This document shows, piece after piece, positions 35,853 to 45,124 of a stretch of 64,000 nt of DNA. The stretch covers positions 62,001-126,000 of the forward strand of contig CANMLL010000004.1 in the NCBI GenBank assembly GCA_947498775.1, read 5' to 3'. A model generated the notes under the pieces. The model made no database searches and was not told the origin of the DNA. It saw nothing but the letters and a program-made list of their open reading frames with translations. The position numbers and the translations under genes are program-made. How positions within the stretch are numbered: position 1 is the first letter of the stretch; each line of letters begins with the position of its first letter. The stretch is from an uncultured Aquimarina sp. GTDB lineage: Bacteria; Bacteroidota; Bacteroidia; Flavobacteriales; Flavobacteriaceae.

Positions 35853-36296
35853 TTAACTTGCTTCATCAAAGAATAAACTTAAGAACCCATCAAGATCATC
35901 TTTGCCACCTATATCCTTTGGTGTTCCCAAATTGATCATTAAAGGTTGGTCTTTAATTTTACCATGTAAAAAATATTGAAAGGTAGTTCCCATTTTAAAT
36001 TTATAACCCTTGAGTTGAGAACCAAAAGAAGTAAAAGTAACTTCAGTTTTAGAACTATTACTTTCTGCAAATGCGCTTATAGTAGCATCAAAAACGGCAG
36101 ATAACATATCATCGGTATAGTAATCCCATTTTATTGATGTTCCGTCACAAGCTTGTAACTCATACTCAGATTGAGCTTCACATCCTCTTGGCACTTGTAT
36201 GTTATTTCCTACTAAATTTAAAAAGGAAACTTTCTTGTCCTGACCATAAAAGCTCAAGGTCAAAAGAAATAAAACGAGGGTAAAAATATTCTTCAT
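35853..36296 (-). CDS. Exported protein of unknown function
   Basis: The 147-residue protein has a clean signal peptide (MKNIFTLVLFLLTLSFYGQ). The mature part is about 128 residues, rich in F, S and D, with two cysteines (near 39 and 49) that may form a disulphide in the periplasm. I recognise no domain. It is monocistronic with a terminator behind it. Confidence 0.6.
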   Translation of the reverse strand: MKNIFTLVLFLLTLSFYGQDKKVSFLNLVGNNIQVPRGCEAQSEYELQACDGTSIKWDYYTDDMLSAVFDATISAFAESNSSKTEVTFTSFGSQLKGYKFKMGTTFQYFLHGKIKDQPLMINLGTPKDIGGKDDLDGFLSLFFDEAS

Positions 36297-36525
36297 AAAT
36301 AGGTTAATTTGAAGTTGTTAAATTATTCATTTTTGGATTTTGGGTGCCCAAATATAGTAAAACTTTCATTTTCAAACAAATATATAGGTCAGATATTAAG
36401 GAATATTTAATTTTTTGACACTTGTTTTTACATATTAATTGTTTAATAATGTATTGTTTTTGAGATAAATAGTTTATACTTATAGATAGGAATGTTTATG
36501 TCGTTTTAATAGATAAAATTAACAA

Positions 36526-37224
36526 ATGAAAGAGTTAAATTCTTCATTTTCTATCAAGGAATGGAATGCAAATGATCGTCCAAGAGAGAAATTAATCGTC
36601 CAAGGGAAAAATTCTTTGACAGATGCAGAATTAATAGCAATACTTATTGGGTCTGGTAGTCGTGAAGAAAGCGCAGTGGGATTGGGTAAAAGGATTTTGG
36701 CTAGTGTTGATCATAAAATTAATGCATTAGGAAAACTATCTGTAAAACAATTAATGCAATTTAAAGGAATTGGAGAGGCAAAAGCAATTACGATAGTAGC
36801 TGGTCTTGAATTAGGACGCAGAAGAAGAGGCGAAGATGAAGAGGCGGTCTCAAAAATAACATGTAGTAAAGATGTTTTTAATCTTCTCAACCCTGTTATT
36901 GGAGACCTAGAACATGAAGAATTTTGGGTATTGTTTTTAAACAATGCAAACAAGGTTCTACAAAAAAAACAGGTTAGTATAGGAGGAAAGACGGGTACAT
37001 TGGTAGATGCGCGTATTGTTTTTAGGTCTGCATTAGAATATGGCGCAACAGGAATAATCATCGCTCACAATCATCCTAGCGGTTCTTTGCGACCAAGTAA
37101 ATCTGATAAAGATTTAACACAAAAACTAAAACTTGCAGGGTCGAGTCTAGATATCACTGTATTGGATCATTTGATTATTACAGAAAAAAACTATTTTAGC
37201 TTTGCCGATGAATCATTATTATAG
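36526..37224 (+). CDS. radC: RadC family protein (JAB/MPN domain)
   Basis: The 232-residue protein has the UPF0758 helix-hairpin-helix at the N-terminus (LMQFKGIGEAKAITIVAGLELG, about 76-97). The JAMM metal-binding motif IIAHNHPSGSLRPSKSD lies near residue 179. It resembles the RadC/YicR group once linked to DNA repair, but the biochemical activity is uncertain. It is transcribed alone. Confidence 0.9.
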   Translation: MKELNSSFSIKEWNANDRPREKLIVQGKNSLTDAELIAILIGSGSREESAVGLGKRILASVDHKINALGKLSVKQLMQFKGIGEAKAITIVAGLELGRRRRGEDEEAVSKITCSKDVFNLLNPVIGDLEHEEFWVLFLNNANKVLQKKQVSIGGKTGTLVDARIVFRSALEYGATGIIIAHNHPSGSLRPSKSDKDLTQKLKLAGSSLDITVLDHLIITEKNYFSFADESLL

Positions 37225-37317
37225 AAGTGTTTTTTTGATCAATTGAATTGTTTTTTGTATTTCATAGTAGCACTACGAAGTAAGAAAAGGACGAAAATTG
37301 AGTAGAAAAAGACCTTT

Positions 37318-37351
37318 TTATAGCGATTAATAAAAGTTTAAATCACTTCAT
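37318..37351 (+). repeat. Dispersed intergenic repeat, copy 2
   Basis: TTATAGCGA, then TTAATAAAAGTTTAAAT and CACTTCAT, similar to copy 1 at 25908-25942. It lies 94 bases past the radC stop. A longer repeat unit may begin earlier (around 37263), but this window has only one copy of that part. Confidence 0.5.
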
Positions 37352-37467
37352 AAACTAAGATTGTATCTCTGATAACAGTATTTTATATTTAAAGAGAGTT
37401 TATGAAAAAATGTGAAATGATATGAGTATAATCTATAATGCAAAAATTATGATTCATTATTAGAAAT

Positions 37468-38772
37468 ATGTTGCTAATTTATGTACAAAAGGTTACTCCA
37501 AGAGTTTCTTACACTTTTAAACATGTTTGTAAGAGAATTTTGGGTATTGAAGTGGATTTAACCTCTAAAATAGAGACGTTTATTGCTCATGATGGACCAA
37601 AGTTTTCTTATGGAAAACAACCTTTGAGTAAAGAACTTTATTTTCAGAGTGTTGATTTGCTTTTTGAACACGGTCTAAATGATCTCGATATTCATGTGTC
37701 TGATTGGGACGAAACAAAATGTTTTTTTGAGGTTAAACATGAAGACTCTGCATTGCCGTATGATATTTTTGCGGCTACGTTTTACTTATTGACTAGATAT
37801 GAAGAATATTTACCACACGTAAAAGATGCTATGGGTAGATTTCCTGCTACCGAAAGCCTGGCGTATGCTAATGGTTTTTTACAAGACCCTGTTGTCGATA
37901 TATGGGCGCTTAAATTCAAAAAAAATCTAATCGAAAAATATCCTAGCTTAGAGTTTCAAAAGAAGAACCTTGCCATAATTCCAATCATTTCGGTAAGTGA
38001 AACTTTTGCATATAAACATAAAGGTTTTCTAAGATCTATAGGAGGAGGGATTCGTGATTTATGGAGGTTAAAAATAGATGAGCTTACAAATAGAATAAAG
38101 GTCATTCTTGGATTAAAAAAGGATCCTTTTGATACTTTTGATTTTATTGTGAATCTACAAAAGAATAGGAAAAGGAAATGTAAGGTACTATTTGGATTAG
38201 GAGATTACTCAAATTATGAAAAGAATATAGGATATAATAATCCTAGACATCGTATTATCATAAAACATATATCGGACTATATCGAAGTAGGACTCAAAGT
38301 TTCATATCATGCAATTAATGATTTACTTACTTTAACCAAAGAGAAACAACGAATAGAAGGTGTTCTTAACAGAAGGCTTAAGTATGCTATTTGCTCGTTT
38401 TTCAAGATAAAATTACCAGAAGCTTACCGCAATTTTATAGAGTTAGAAATCGATGAAGATTATTCTATGGGGTACTCGCGATACTCAGGTTTTAGAGCTG
38501 GAACATGCTCCCCGTTTATGTTTTATGATCTGGATTATGAGGTGCAGACTCCTTTAAAAATACATTCTTTTTGTTTTGCAAACCTTGGATATCGAGAAGG
38601 TTTTGAAAGTGAAACATCGGCAAGAAATGAAATAATATCCTATGTCGAAAAAATTAAGAAGGTGGACGGCGTATTTATTCCTGTTTTTAGTAATATTTTG
38701 TTTGGAGAACTCTATGGGCAACTATTTTGGAAATCGATTTTTGAGTTTATATGGAATTTAGATGATGAATAA
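37468..38772 (+). CDS. Polysaccharide-deacetylase-like protein (DUF7033 type) lacking catalytic signatures
   Basis: The 434-residue protein has the conserved N-terminal part (YDIFAATFYLLTRYEEYL, about 92-109) that precedes a NodB-like domain in Bacteroidota, and EDYSMGYSRYSGFRAGTCSPF near residue 331. But PIISVSETFAYKHKGFLR stands where relatives have a DxD metal motif and LKVSYHAIN stands where they have a histidine pair. It may be an inactive relative. Its last 11 bases overlap the YjjG-type gene, so they are co-transcribed. No export signal is visible. Confidence 0.7.
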   Translation: MLLIYVQKVTPRVSYTFKHVCKRILGIEVDLTSKIETFIAHDGPKFSYGKQPLSKELYFQSVDLLFEHGLNDLDIHVSDWDETKCFFEVKHEDSALPYDIFAATFYLLTRYEEYLPHVKDAMGRFPATESLAYANGFLQDPVVDIWALKFKKNLIEKYPSLEFQKKNLAIIPIISVSETFAYKHKGFLRSIGGGIRDLWRLKIDELTNRIKVILGLKKDPFDTFDFIVNLQKNRKRKCKVLFGLGDYSNYEKNIGYNNPRHRIIIKHISDYIEVGLKVSYHAINDLLTLTKEKQRIEGVLNRRLKYAICSFFKIKLPEAYRNFIELEIDEDYSMGYSRYSGFRAGTCSPFMFYDLDYEVQTPLKIHSFCFANLGYREGFESETSARNEIISYVEKIKKVDGVFIPVFSNILFGELYGQLFWKSIFEFIWNLDDE

Positions 38773-39451
38773 TACTATAGAACATATATTTTTTGACCTT
38801 GATCATACGCTATGGGATTTTGATAAGAATTCATCGTTGGCATTCAAAATGATCTTCGAAAAATTTAGAATTCACCTTGATCACACCTCTTTTTTAAGTA
38901 CATATCAACCCATAAATTTGAGGTATTGGAAACTCTATAGAGAAGAAAAAGTGACCAAAGAAGAGTTAAGAAGAGGACGACTTTCTGAAGCTTTTAGTAT
39001 TCTGGGACAAAAATTTTCTTTAGAAATAATTGATAAAATGGCACATGACTATATTGCTTTTTTACCTCTTAATAATCATTTAATTGATGGAGCCGAAGAA
39101 GTATTGGAATATCTCAATCCAAGATATGATTTGCATATTATAACCAATGGATTTAAAGAGGTTCAAAATAAGAAATTATCAAATTCAGGAATACGACATT
39201 ATTTCAAGACTATTACTAATAGTGAAGAGGCAGGGGTAAAAAAACCCAACCCATTTATTTTTGAACAAGCTATAAAGATTTCAGGGGCAAAGAGTGATAA
39301 TAGTTTGATGATTGGTGACAATTATGAAGCCGATATTTTAGGAGCAGAAGCATTAGGCTTAAAAACAATATGTTTTAATTATCATCAAGAAAAATTGCCA
39401 GAAGAGTATCTTCAAGTTTCTAAGTTAAAACAATTGAAAAATTATCTATAG
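38762..39451 (+). CDS. YjjG-family HAD nucleotidase
   Basis: The 229-residue protein is a haloacid dehalogenase hydrolase. D12 and D14 in FFDLDHTLWDFD form motif I, IITNGF is motif II, KKPNP is motif III and MIGDNYEADILGA is motif IV. The cap and the WDFD motif after D14 fit the YjjG nucleotidase group, which removes phosphate from noncanonical pyrimidine nucleotides. It overlaps the upstream gene by 11 bases. Confidence 0.87.
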   Translation: MMNNTIEHIFFDLDHTLWDFDKNSSLAFKMIFEKFRIHLDHTSFLSTYQPINLRYWKLYREEKVTKEELRRGRLSEAFSILGQKFSLEIIDKMAHDYIAFLPLNNHLIDGAEEVLEYLNPRYDLHIITNGFKEVQNKKLSNSGIRHYFKTITNSEEAGVKKPNPFIFEQAIKISGAKSDNSLMIGDNYEADILGAEALGLKTICFNYHQEKLPEEYLQVSKLKQLKNYL

Positions 39452-39666
39452 TTTTATTCGTATTTTACGATTAATTTTCGACCCCAAATGGGAACAAAAA
39501 ATATTTTTATTGTTGTGTAGTATTCATATTATAACTTAGGATTTTTATTTTCTACACACATTGACAAAATTAATTTTTATATTTCGGCTAATAATTTGAT
39601 AGAATATACTAATCTTGCCAAAGCAAGGGGAGCTTTCTTGCGGTTGGGTTTTAATTTTATAATGTA

Positions 39667-40497
39667 ATGAGTATGGTACGTTTTCTTTTTTTAGGGGGTT
39701 TTTTATTTTTGGGTTTGTTTGCGTTTTCTCAAAAGAGTGTGAATAATTATAAATATATAGTTGTTCCAGAAAGTTATGAGTTTTTAGGAAAAGAAGATGC
39801 ATATCAATTAAACTCTTTAACCAAATTTCTATTCAATAAACATGGTTTTAAAGCTTTTATTAGAGGAGATGAGGTGCCTGAAGACTTGTTTAATAATGGT
39901 TGCAAAGGCTTGCAGGTATATCTGAGAAAGAATTCTTCACTCTTTGTTACCAAATTGATTCTTGAATTAAAAGATTGTAGAGGAGAACTTGTATTTGCTT
40001 CTACTGAAGGAACAAGCAGGGAAAAAGATTTTAAAAACGCATATCATGAGGCACTTCGTAATGCGTTCAAAGATGTCGAAAGGCTTAATTATAAGTATGA
40101 AGAAATAGCAAAAAGTGAAACTGAAAACACCAAAACTTCTCCTAAATCCAAAAACCAAGAAAAAACTGCTAAAACAAGAAATAGTGATAGTACAACAAAA
40201 ATAGAAGCACCAAAAAAAGAAACTTCTTCAGTATCAAAAGGACCACTTTCGTTTACTTTGAATGATAATAGCTTCATGTTTAAAAGCCAAGAATATGGAT
40301 ATGAACTTTTTAAGAAGAAGGGAGAAGAGTTTGTTTCCCTAGGAAAGATTTATCAATTAAATAGAGAAAACAGTTATATAATTACTGCGGGTGACCTAAG
40401 TGGGGCAGGATACTTTGATAACTATGGAAACTTTATTCTCGAAAGAGTAAACCCTGTTACAAATAAGATTATTCTGGATACGTTTGCCAGAGAATAA
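39667..40497 (+). CDS. Exported protein of unknown function with K/S/T-rich linker
   Basis: The 276-residue protein has a signal peptide (hydrophobic to about residue 20, FAFSQ cut). A first folded part runs to about 140, a charged K/T/S-rich linker from about 145 to 190, and a C-terminal part of about 80 residues that includes ENSYIITAGDLSGAGYFDNYGNF. I do not recognise the family. The start could be ATG 39667 or 39673. A hairpin terminator follows after about 95 bases. Confidence 0.6.
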   Translation: MSMVRFLFLGGFLFLGLFAFSQKSVNNYKYIVVPESYEFLGKEDAYQLNSLTKFLFNKHGFKAFIRGDEVPEDLFNNGCKGLQVYLRKNSSLFVTKLILELKDCRGELVFASTEGTSREKDFKNAYHEALRNAFKDVERLNYKYEEIAKSETENTKTSPKSKNQEKTAKTRNSDSTTKIEAPKKETSSVSKGPLSFTLNDNSFMFKSQEYGYELFKKKGEEFVSLGKIYQLNRENSYIITAGDLSGAGYFDNYGNFILERVNPVTNKIILDTFARE

Positions 40498-40592
40498 ATA
40501 ATTATGTTATCAGCCGTATACGTTTTGTTGATTTCAGTACAACTATATGCAGCCAAAGACAGTATCCAAAATTTTGTGTAAACAAATATTAG

Positions 40593-40622
40593 ACGGGTTT
40601 AACTTTTTATAGTTGGACCCGT
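40593..40622 (+). terminator. Terminator after the exported 276-residue protein
   Basis: ACGGGTTTAACT pairs with AGTTGGACCCGT (12 bp, two wobble pairs) around a 6-base loop, followed by TTTT. The distance to the stop codon is about 95 bases. Confidence 0.7.
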
Positions 40623-40695
40623 TTTTCAAATATAGTTAAGAACTGATTAAGTATTAGTCCCCAATTATGTATTGGACACTACCCAGCCAAAGTAT

Positions 40696-41979
40696 TTAAT
40701 ATCCGTATTTCTTTTGCCATTTTGATTTAAGAAAAGATCTAAATGAATTTTCGCGTTGGTTATCTCCGGGATCATAAAGTTTGGTATTTGCAATTTCATC
40801 GGGAAGAAATTCCTGGTCGGCAAAGTTATCTTTATGGTTGTGTGCATATTTGTAATCTTCACCATATCCAAGTTCTTTCATCAGTTTAGTTGGAGCATTT
40901 CTTATATGAAGAGGTACAGATAGATCACCCGTTTGCTTTACTAATTGTTGAGCTTTGTTGATTGCCATATAGGATGCGTTACTTTTTTGGGAGGTAGCAA
41001 GATAAACGGCACATTGACTCAAAATGATTCTTGACTCGGGATACCCTATTGTATTTACAGCTTGAAAAGTGTTATTTGCCATTATTAAAGCAGTGGGATT
41101 AGCATTTCCTATATCTTCAGATGCTAAAATAATCAGTCGTCTAGCTATAAACTTGAGATCTTCACCTCCTTCAATCATACGTGCCAACCAATATACTGCG
41201 GCATTTGGATCACTTCCTCTAATAGATTTAATGAATGCAGAGATAATATCATAGTGTTGTTCCCCAGTTTTATCATATCGTACCGTATTTTGCTGTACTA
41301 ATTTTTGCACAAGATCATTAGTAATAACAATTGTTTGCTGATCCTGGCTAGATACGATAAGTTCAAAGATATTAAGCAATTTTCTTGCGTCTCCACCACT
41401 AAGGCGTAATAAAGCTTCGGTTTCTTCTAGTTTAATATCTTTTGATTTTAAATATTCATCTTCTTGCATTGCTCGACCCAGCAAGGCTTCAAGTTCTCCC
41501 TTTCCGAAAGGATTTAAGACATATACCTGGCAACGTGACAAAAGAGCGGGAATCACCTCAAAACTTGGATTTTCGGTAGTAGCACCTATCAAGGTGATCC
41601 AGCCTTTTTCTACAGCCCCCAATAAAGAGTCTTGCTGAGATTTACTAAATCGATGGATCTCATCAATAAACAAAATAGGGTTTTTTGTAGTAAACAATCC
41701 ACCGCTTTGCTTGGCTTTGTCTATTACATCTCGCACATCTTTTACACCGCTATTTATGGCACTTAATGTATAGAACGGTCTTTGTGATTCTTGTGCAATG
41801 ATATTGGCCAGAGTAGTTTTTCCAACTCCAGGAGGTCCCCATAAGATTAATGACGGGATGACACCTTTCTTAATTTGTTGCGTTAGTGAACCATCATTTC
41901 CTACCAGATGTTCCTGGCTTAAGTACGTCGATAAAGACTGTGGACGTATCCTTTCTGCAAGAGGTTTATTTGTGTTCAT
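40696..41979 (-). CDS. rarA: Replication-associated recombination protein A (AAA+ ATPase)
   Basis: RarA (MgsA) acts at stalled replication forks together with RecA-type repair and SSB. The 427-residue protein has Walker A GPPGVGKTTLAN near residue 50, Walker B ILFIDEIHRFSKSQQD near residue 102 and sensor 1 GATTENPSFEV, then the C-terminal MgsA domain with RLIILASEDIGNANP. The length matches family members. It is alone in its transcript. Confidence 0.95.
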   Translation of the reverse strand: MNTNKPLAERIRPQSLSTYLSQEHLVGNDGSLTQQIKKGVIPSLILWGPPGVGKTTLANIIAQESQRPFYTLSAINSGVKDVRDVIDKAKQSGGLFTTKNPILFIDEIHRFSKSQQDSLLGAVEKGWITLIGATTENPSFEVIPALLSRCQVYVLNPFGKGELEALLGRAMQEDEYLKSKDIKLEETEALLRLSGGDARKLLNIFELIVSSQDQQTIVITNDLVQKLVQQNTVRYDKTGEQHYDIISAFIKSIRGSDPNAAVYWLARMIEGGEDLKFIARRLIILASEDIGNANPTALIMANNTFQAVNTIGYPESRIILSQCAVYLATSQKSNASYMAINKAQQLVKQTGDLSVPLHIRNAPTKLMKELGYGEDYKYAHNHKDNFADQEFLPDEIANTKLYDPGDNQRENSFRSFLKSKWQKKYGY

Positions 41980-42225
41980 TTGGTGGTAATTATTATTTTC
42001 TGAAGGTCAGACCTGCCTGACATCAGATAGAATTTCCAATAACTTTATGAGTCGATCGACTTAAACTACATAGCGTATTGCCTAGCCACAAAGTTACAAA
42101 GCTTTATAGTATATGTGACCAGAAATGTGTTTCAAGATTGAGTAAAACAAACCTGATTTGTTATGAAACCTGTCATTTTATCAGAAGGTTGTGTTTTGGA
42201 CTTTTTTTTGATATCTTTTTAGAGC

Positions 42226-42978
42226 ATGATAAGAGAACAAGATCAATTTGAGTTTAATATAGGAGTAGTAGGGTATCCATTACTATTTGTACTTGCTATC
42301 TGGATCGTTTTTTGGTTTGAAATAAGGTTCGGTTTTGATTTTAGCCATTTTGGAGTATACCCTGGAACTTTTGAGGGATTACGCGGAGTATTACTTTCTC
42401 CTTTTATTCATGCCGATATTACACATCTATGGCATAACACATTGCCACTACTTATTTTGTCTGCAGCATTATTCTATTTTTATGGGCCTACTGCCTGGAA
42501 GGTTCTAATAACAGGATTGTTGTTAACAGGTTTAGCCACCTGGTTATTGGGTCGCCCGGCAAATCATATAGGGGCTAGTGGTGTGGTGTATATGTTGTTT
42601 GGTTTTCTTTTTTTTAAAGGAATTATTGCGAAGCACTTTCGATTAACAGCGTTGTCTTTTATTGTAGTTTTTCTTTACGGAAGTATGGTATGGTATGTTT
42701 TTCCGGTAGATCCTAAAATTTCGTGGGAAGGTCATCTTTCGGGATTATTGGTAGGGACAATTCTGGCTTTTTTTATTAAAAATGGAGTGCAGAAACCAAA
42801 ACTTTATTATTGGCAATCTCCAGATTATAATCCTGAAGATGATGAATTTCTAAAGCATTTTGATGAAAACGGTAATTTTATAGAAAATATATCAGAAAAG
42901 AATCAAGAAGGATCCAATGAAATAGAAGTGATCTATGATTATAAGAATACGTCAGAAGGATCCAAAGAAACTGAATAA
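42226..42978 (+). CDS. Rhomboid family intramembrane serine protease
   Basis: The 250-residue protein has about six membrane helices. S118 in GASGVVYM and H170 in EGHLSG form the catalytic pair, and the HLWHNTLPL motif near residue 67 is also present. A charged acidic tail follows after about residue 190, ending in the cytoplasm. Rhomboids cut membrane proteins within the lipid; targets are unknown. It is convergent with rlmB, 3 bases apart. Confidence 0.9.
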   Translation: MIREQDQFEFNIGVVGYPLLFVLAIWIVFWFEIRFGFDFSHFGVYPGTFEGLRGVLLSPFIHADITHLWHNTLPLLILSAALFYFYGPTAWKVLITGLLLTGLATWLLGRPANHIGASGVVYMLFGFLFFKGIIAKHFRLTALSFIVVFLYGSMVWYVFPVDPKISWEGHLSGLLVGTILAFFIKNGVQKPKLYYWQSPDYNPEDDEFLKHFDENGNFIENISEKNQEGSNEIEVIYDYKNTSEGSKETE

Positions 42979-42981
42979 TTT

Positions 42982-43716
42982 TTATTGCCGCTGTCTTATA
43001 GTTTCATAGAGAAATACGCCACAGGCTACAGAGACGTTGAGGGAGCCTATTTCACCATACATTGGTAATTTTGCTTGTTTGTCTACCAGTTGAAGTACAG
43101 AACTTGATATGCCTTTACCCTCACTTCCCATAATTATGGCTGTTGGAATAGCTAAATTCGCTTCATAAATTGTATCTGTTGCTTTTTCTGTGGCAGCTAT
43201 AACCTGAATGCCCGAACCTTGTAAGTAAAACATGGCATCCTTTATGTGATCTACTTTACATATAGGAATTTGAAATACTGCACCGGCAGAAGTTTTTACA
43301 GTATCAGCATTTACCGGGGCACCCCCTTTTTTTTGTATTATGATTCCATGAACTCCTGTACACGCTGCTGTTCTAATAATAGCTCCAAAATTGCGTACAT
43401 CAGAAAGTTGATCTAGTATCAAAAACAAAGGAGTTTCGCCAGATTCTATTACTTTAAGTACTAGGTTTTCTAATTCATAAAAATCAATAGGGGAGGTATA
43501 GGCAACAGCGCCTTGATGGTTTTTGCGTGTAAGCCTATTTAATTTCTCTACAGGAACATAATTAATAGTTATGTTTTGTCGCCTTACCAGAGTTAATAAT
43601 TCTTTTGATAGCTCTCCTTGTAATCCTTTTTGGATAAATAGCTTATCAATAGTTTTACCTGATGTAATGGCTTCTATAATTGCTCTGATGCCAAAAATTA
43701 AGGATTCATTTTTCAT
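42982..43716 (-). CDS. rlmB: 23S rRNA (guanosine-2'-O)-methyltransferase RlmB
   Basis: This SPOUT-family enzyme methylates G2251 (E. coli numbering) of 23S rRNA. The 244-residue protein has the N-terminal substrate-binding domain (FGIRAIIEAI). The three knot motifs are NFGAIIRTAACTGVHGIII, IIMGSEGKGIS and LNVSVACGVFLYE. The conserved arginine and the methionine-glycine-serine-glutamate (MGSEG) motif support the TrmH/RlmB group. The closest alternative is a tRNA 2'-O-methyltransferase. Confidence 0.9.
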   Translation of the reverse strand: MKNESLIFGIRAIIEAITSGKTIDKLFIQKGLQGELSKELLTLVRRQNITINYVPVEKLNRLTRKNHQGAVAYTSPIDFYELENLVLKVIESGETPLFLILDQLSDVRNFGAIIRTAACTGVHGIIIQKKGGAPVNADTVKTSAGAVFQIPICKVDHIKDAMFYLQGSGIQVIAATEKATDTIYEANLAIPTAIIMGSEGKGISSSVLQLVDKQAKLPMYGEIGSLNVSVACGVFLYETIRQRQ

Positions 43717-43767
43717 AGGGAATAAAGATATGTATAAAAGAAGTTAGTTTGATATAAGGGCTCAAAA

Positions 43768-43795
43768 AAAGAGGTGATCACACGATCACCTCTTT
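43768..43795. terminator. Terminator between rlmB and the SusCD locus
   Basis: AAAGAGGTGATC pairs perfectly with GATCACCTCTTT (12 bp, loop ACAC). It lies 25 bases after the stop of the lipoprotein gene on the minus strand and would end the SusC/SusD/lipoprotein transcript. Confidence 0.85.
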
Positions 43796-43819
43796 ATATT
43801 ATCTACTAAAAATAATTAG

Positions 43820-45058
43820 TTATTCAATTATGCTACTTTCTCTAGCCAATAAATTAATTTCTATACCTGCATTAGGACCTGCATTAGTCACTACTACATC
43901 ACCAACTAAAATTGCTCCATAGAAATCTTTTAATACTACAGGGTCTTCTTCTGTTCCAACATTTCTAACAACTTTGTAAACATAAATATCACCATTCTGT
44001 ACTTGGACTGATGATGAAGCTGCTCCAGCGTCAAAGTCAACTTTAGCTTGTTCTACATCATTATAGTCTAGATAATCCTCTTCTCCAGTTATACTTAGCT
44101 TAACGAATTGAATGTCTACTGTGTATGTTTCACCATCTACAGTATTACTAATCGCTCCAAATCCTTGTGCTCCCACAAAATCAATATCTCCAGAAAAAGC
44201 GTCGTCAATAGAAGTTTCGCCTGTTAATAAATTGAATTGATTTTCAGTATCATCATTTTTAAAACTTCCATCTGTAGGTTCACCAAGCGGTTGAGGTACA
44301 ATAGCTACTTTAGTTTCTACTGTTTGACTTAGTGCACCACTAGAAGCCGTAAAAGAGTAAGTTAACGTATCTCCTTTTGTTTGTGCATAATCAGTAATAT
44401 AGGTTCCACGCGTAATTACTATGGAATCACTTACTGCATTATTATCTAGTTCAAATTCGTTAGATATGTCATCTAATAAGACACCATCTTGATCACTTAC
44501 AGTAACAACAAAGTTGTTAATCGTTGCACCGGCGGTAGCCGCATTAAATTTAATCGTGCTAGTCATCGTATCGTTAACAATCACAGAAGCTACCTCTTGT
44601 GTTACGGCAACAACATTTCCAACAGTTATTGTTTGTCTAACTACAGCAGGAGAAATCGTAGCTCCCTCGTAAGTAATGTCTAGATCAAAACTACCTGTTG
44701 ATTTTGTATCTCCTTCTTCTTTTCCTGGGAAAATGAAAGGCATCAAGGTAGAAGAATTGAATGTAGCAACTTCACCTGATACAGTAGCGCTTCCTATACT
44801 TTCATCTTCTGAGAAAGTTTCACCATCTTCAAAATCTTGCCCTTCTTTAATGATAGATATGCTACTGATTTGATCTTCACCGCTTAAATTTAATGTTAAC
44901 TCTTTATTGACATCAAATATTGTTATTTCACTATCGGCAAGCCTAACTGTAGCACCAGCCCTCGTTCCGGTTGCTCCTGATACTTCATCATCATCCGAGC
45001 AAGAGTATGCAGAGACAATAATAGAAGCTACAAATATACTTTTTATTAATGTTTTCAT
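43820..45058 (-). CDS. Lipoprotein of the SusCD locus
   Basis: The 412-residue protein has a lipobox IIVSAYSC (C20) and an acidic SDDDEVS after it, the usual outer-surface export signal. The mature part is beta-rich with many D, T and S, and may hold two or three immunoglobulin-like modules; I recognise no catalytic motif. It is third in the SusC-SusD operon, 66 bases behind SusD, where surface glycan-binding proteins are usually coded. Its ligand is unknown. Confidence 0.75.
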   Translation of the reverse strand: MKTLIKSIFVASIIVSAYSCSDDDEVSGATGTRAGATVRLADSEITIFDVNKELTLNLSGEDQISSISIIKEGQDFEDGETFSEDESIGSATVSGEVATFNSSTLMPFIFPGKEEGDTKSTGSFDLDITYEGATISPAVVRQTITVGNVVAVTQEVASVIVNDTMTSTIKFNAATAGATINNFVVTVSDQDGVLLDDISNEFELDNNAVSDSIVITRGTYITDYAQTKGDTLTYSFTASSGALSQTVETKVAIVPQPLGEPTDGSFKNDDTENQFNLLTGETSIDDAFSGDIDFVGAQGFGAISNTVDGETYTVDIQFVKLSITGEEDYLDYNDVEQAKVDFDAGAASSSVQVQNGDIYVYKVVRNVGTEEDPVVLKDFYGAILVGDVVVTNAGPNAGIEINLLARESSIIE

Positions 45059-45124
45059 TTATCTTTTTATTTATAGGCAGTTAAAAAACTGCGTTGAACT
45101 TTTTTTGGTATCTCTATACGTATT

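Noticed and set aside
36410..36440. TTGACA with TATTAAT before radC, resembling an E. coli promoter
   Set aside because: Bacteroidota housekeeping promoters use TTG / TAnnTTTG; nothing of that type was clear here.
42006..42021. GTCAG/CTGAC inverted repeat before the rhomboid gene
   Set aside because: Only 5-bp arms with a 6-base loop and no T-run; likely chance.
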